From contig JACAEX010000014.1 of the NCBI GenBank assembly GCA_013388635.1, positions 1 to 64,000 of the forward strand: a stretch of DNA of 64,000 nucleotides, read 5' to 3'. The notes beneath the pieces are model-generated. The model searched no databases and was not told the origin of the DNA. It was given only the letters and a program-made list of their open reading frames with translations. Each line of letters opens with the position of its first letter. Positions within the stretch are counted from its first letter, which is position 1. Shown one piece after another: positions 61,877 to 64,000 of this stretch. A program made the translations under genes and the position numbers. This DNA is from Syntrophaceae bacterium. Its GTDB lineage: Bacteria > Desulfobacterota > BSN033 > UBA1163.

Positions 61877-63220
61877 ATGAAAAGGAAAATCGTCTCTTCC
61901 TCTCTGGTCCTATTATGCGTGGTGTTTTACTGTCCAGCAAAACTCTGGGCAGGAAGGATCGAGCCGTCGAATTTCCGCTACTCCGCCATATTGAACGAAA
62001 AAATAAAAAAGGGCGCGTTTTACCGAGTCATTCTCCCAGGAGCAATCCTCGAAGGGTGCGAAAGATTTGGGCACGATATACGGATATTCGATAAAGAGAA
62101 TCGTGAAATCCCTTTCGTCGTTCTCGACAATCGAATCCCACCCAAGAAGACCAACCGGTACGCTCTGGAGGTTCTCTCTTATGATGACCAAGCGACAAGA
62201 ACAAAAATCGTTTTGAAGCGCCCGAATCCCATCACCCCGGTTAACCGGATGGAGATAGATTCCCCTGACCGCGACTTCAATAAGGCTGTCACCGTATCCG
62301 GGAGCAGCGATCTGAAAAACTGGAAAACGCTCGCGCGCGAGTCTATCTACGATTTCTCCTCTCGGGTAAACCTGAGGAAGATGTATCTCCAACTGGGAAA
62401 CAATACCTACCCTTATTTCCAACTCATTATCGACGAGGAGAAAGAGAAGGGGATTTTTCAAAACATAAAACTGAAATTTAACGGAATGGACTTCAGTGCT
62501 TCAATGTATACAAAGAAGAAGCTCAAGGTCAGCCGGTTTGTTGTCCTCGATGATACCGAGGGCCATGAAAAGGTGATCTATGATGAATTCAAGCTGCTGC
62601 CATCTGTCTTGACCGATCCAACAAAACGGGTCACTGAGATTGAATTCAATTCTGTCCTTCCTTTTTCAGCTCTTGAATTCGCCATTGATCACCCTTACTA
62701 TTGCCGGCCGGTCAGGCTTTACGGCACAGCCACAGGCCGAAAAAAAGACTCTGTCCTAATTAAGCAGGATTCTCTTTATAGCTTTCCGATCTCGAATCAA
62801 GAGCAAACGAAGAAACATATTGACATACCGATGGCACAGGGATACCGATCTTACAGGGTTGTCATAGAGAACGATGTGAACCCACCGCTCAAAATCGAAG
62901 CGATCACACTTCGGTGGGCACAGAAACAGCTCTTTTTTATCGGGCTTGATGATCACCAGGAATACCGGCTCTTCTGGGGAAGCCCAACCGTTGAAGAGGG
63001 GAATTACGATATTGCGAAAATGATCCGCGCTGACAACTGGTTCAATCAGCCCACCCTGTCTATCCAGATTTCTCCCATTGCACAAAATCCGGGCTACCGA
63101 CCTTTTAAAGGAAAAGACGACAAGAGCCTGATAGAGAAGAATATTCTTGTCATCGTCATCATCCTCGTCGTGATCGTGGTAGCTTTTTTTCTATTTCAAC
63201 TCTGGAAAAAAACCGCATGA
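61877..63220 (+). CDS. DUF3999-like exported protein
   Basis: A 447-residue protein with a signal peptide (cleaved near LWAG), a long beta-rich periplasmic part (FYRVILPGAILEGC; VSGSSDLKNWKTLARES; HPYYCRPVRLYG) and one C-terminal helix (ILVIVIILVVIVVAFFLFQL). This matches DUF3999, the partner of DUF2339. The discoidin-like phrase SSDLKNW suggests carbohydrate or ligand binding. Its stop overlaps the start of the TPR gene (ATGA). Confidence 0.82.
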   Translation: MKRKIVSSSLVLLCVVFYCPAKLWAGRIEPSNFRYSAILNEKIKKGAFYRVILPGAILEGCERFGHDIRIFDKENREIPFVVLDNRIPPKKTNRYALEVLSYDDQATRTKIVLKRPNPITPVNRMEIDSPDRDFNKAVTVSGSSDLKNWKTLARESIYDFSSRVNLRKMYLQLGNNTYPYFQLIIDEEKEKGIFQNIKLKFNGMDFSASMYTKKKLKVSRFVVLDDTEGHEKVIYDEFKLLPSVLTDPTKRVTEIEFNSVLPFSALEFAIDHPYYCRPVRLYGTATGRKKDSVLIKQDSLYSFPISNQEQTKKHIDIPMAQGYRSYRVVIENDVNPPLKIEAITLRWAQKQLFFIGLDDHQEYRLFWGSPTVEEGNYDIAKMIRADNWFNQPTLSIQISPIAQNPGYRPFKGKDDKSLIEKNILVIVIILVVIVVAFFLFQLWKKTA

Positions 63221-64000
63221 ATAAAAAAAACCTCGGAGTCTGTGTGTTATTGACATCCGTTCTCTTTGTCGTTTCTTTAGGAGAAGGATCAACGGATCCG
63301 AACGGAGAAACAAAAACAGCTGCACAACTCCATGCCGAGGGAAACAAACTCTTCAGCCAGGGTCGATATCAAGATGCAATCACCGTCTGGCTGAAGGAAT
63401 TCTCCCTTGATCCCAACAATGCCAATACAGCCAATAATATTGGTATCGCCTATAGAAATCTTGGCGAGCAGTCCACAGCCATTAAGTACCACAAAAGGGC
63501 AATCGAGCTAAACCCTCAGTTCGGCCATGGTTACTATAGTCTCGGTTTAGCCCACTATGACCGGAAGGAATATGAGGAAGCAAGGGATGCTTTCTTGATG
63601 GCAGCCCAATTGAATTGGAGAAAGGGTGTTTCTTACTACAATCTTGGCCTGGTTTATCACGATCTTCGAGACTACCCTAAAGCAGAGGATTCATACCTCA
63701 AAGCCATACAATTCGGCTATAACTCCGAAGCTACCTACAATAATCTTGGGTTGGTCTATTTTGAATGGGGAAATTATGAGAAGGCACTAGCCGCCTTCAA
63801 GGAAGCCAAGAAAATAAACCCTGAATTACCGGGTATTGATTTCCATATAAGAAGATGCAACCAATTTTTGAACAAGCCTCTTTTAGATAGGATTGCGTTT
63901 TGGAAAGGATGGAAAATGAATCAAGAGCGAGCAAGGCCATCCTCAATGGAAAAGGAAAAAATTAGAACGGAGGGTTGGCACTTTCCCTTTCTATCTATCA
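63217..64000 (+). CDS. Exported TPR-repeat protein, 3' end cut off
   Basis: ATG 63217 overlaps the previous stop codon by four bases and the frame stays open to the window edge (at least 261 residues). A short signal-like helix (LGVCVLLTSVLFVVSLG) is followed by about six tetratricopeptide repeats: GNKLFSQGRYQDAITVW, ANNIGIAYRNLGEQSTAIKY, GYYSLGLAHYDRKEYEEAR, SYYNLGLVYHDLRDYPKAE and TYNNLGLVYFEWGNYEKAL. It is a scaffold for protein contacts, most likely serving the DUF2339/DUF3999 pair. Confidence 0.85.
   Translation, partial: MNKKNLGVCVLLTSVLFVVSLGEGSTDPNGETKTAAQLHAEGNKLFSQGRYQDAITVWLKEFSLDPNNANTANNIGIAYRNLGEQSTAIKYHKRAIELNPQFGHGYYSLGLAHYDRKEYEEARDAFLMAAQLNWRKGVSYYNLGLVYHDLRDYPKAEDSYLKAIQFGYNSEATYNNLGLVYFEWGNYEKALAAFKEAKKINPELPGIDFHIRRCNQFLNKPLLDRIAFWKGWKMNQERARPSSMEKEKIRTEGWHFPFLSI

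Noticed and set aside
1-64000. CRISPR arrays, tRNA or rRNA genes
   Set aside because: No regularly spaced direct repeats and no recognisable cloverleaf or rRNA sequence were seen on reading both strands; a covariance-model scan would be the decisive test.

Overview
The window is a chromosomal stretch from an anaerobic bacterium, most likely a Desulfobacterota (former Deltaproteobacteria) member. The evidence is indirect: a tungsten-type aldehyde:ferredoxin oxidoreductase with its own MoaD-like carrier, a Ni-CO-dehydrogenase homologue with CooF-like and FAD partners, DUF169 and QueH proteins, both PEP synthase and pyruvate phosphate dikinase, and palindromic intergenic repeats of a kind common in that phylum. 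No rRNA, tRNA or CRISPR array was recognised.

Layout. 1-4300: end of a transposase-like reading frame, carB, and a cold-shock gene whose leader holds a terminator-like hairpin. 4400-12240: queH, then ppsA and ppdK transcribed divergently, then adenine deaminase. 12384-21227: a signalling block (HD-GYP regulator; cheR, sensor kinase, double receiver, hybrid kinase and single receiver in a tight operon that runs into a phosphohexomutase), then uppP, which appears to start at AUU. 21259-25936: CBS-ACT protein and uvrB-uvrC. 25937-28020: an accessory strip, all on the minus strand, with a scarred tyrosine recombinase, a nonsense-mutated toxin-like gene overlapping an intact DUF2283 gene, a frameshifted hicA and a frameshifted DUF5678 gene, separated by attC-like palindromes, with a palindromic repeat at its edge.

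28024-36810: a branched-chain/aromatic-acid type ABC importer (livKGFHM) joined to an amidohydrolase-family decarboxylase, divergent from aldehyde:ferredoxin oxidoreductase plus a MoaD-like protein. 36837-42276: outer-membrane and lipoproteins, a ThDP enzyme, a mobile palindromic repeat, DUF169 and YjbQ. 42264-45329: tctCBA tricarboxylate-type transporter.

45413-52916 is the most interesting region. A GntR/FCD regulator heads a minus-strand operon of a ferredoxin-fused protein (251 aa), a 214-aa Cys/His protein, an FAD oxidoreductase, a CooF-like ferredoxin and a divergent CooS. From the same 260-bp intergenic region a strong promoter drives, on the plus strand, paralogues of the first two proteins. 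The two pairs thus form a duplicated, divergent regulon physically tied to CO-dehydrogenase-like redox genes; I do not recognise a described function for the pair. 52943-64000: TauE/SafE exporter, der-macA-lolD-macB operon, and a DUF2339-DUF3999-TPR cell-envelope operon that runs off the window.
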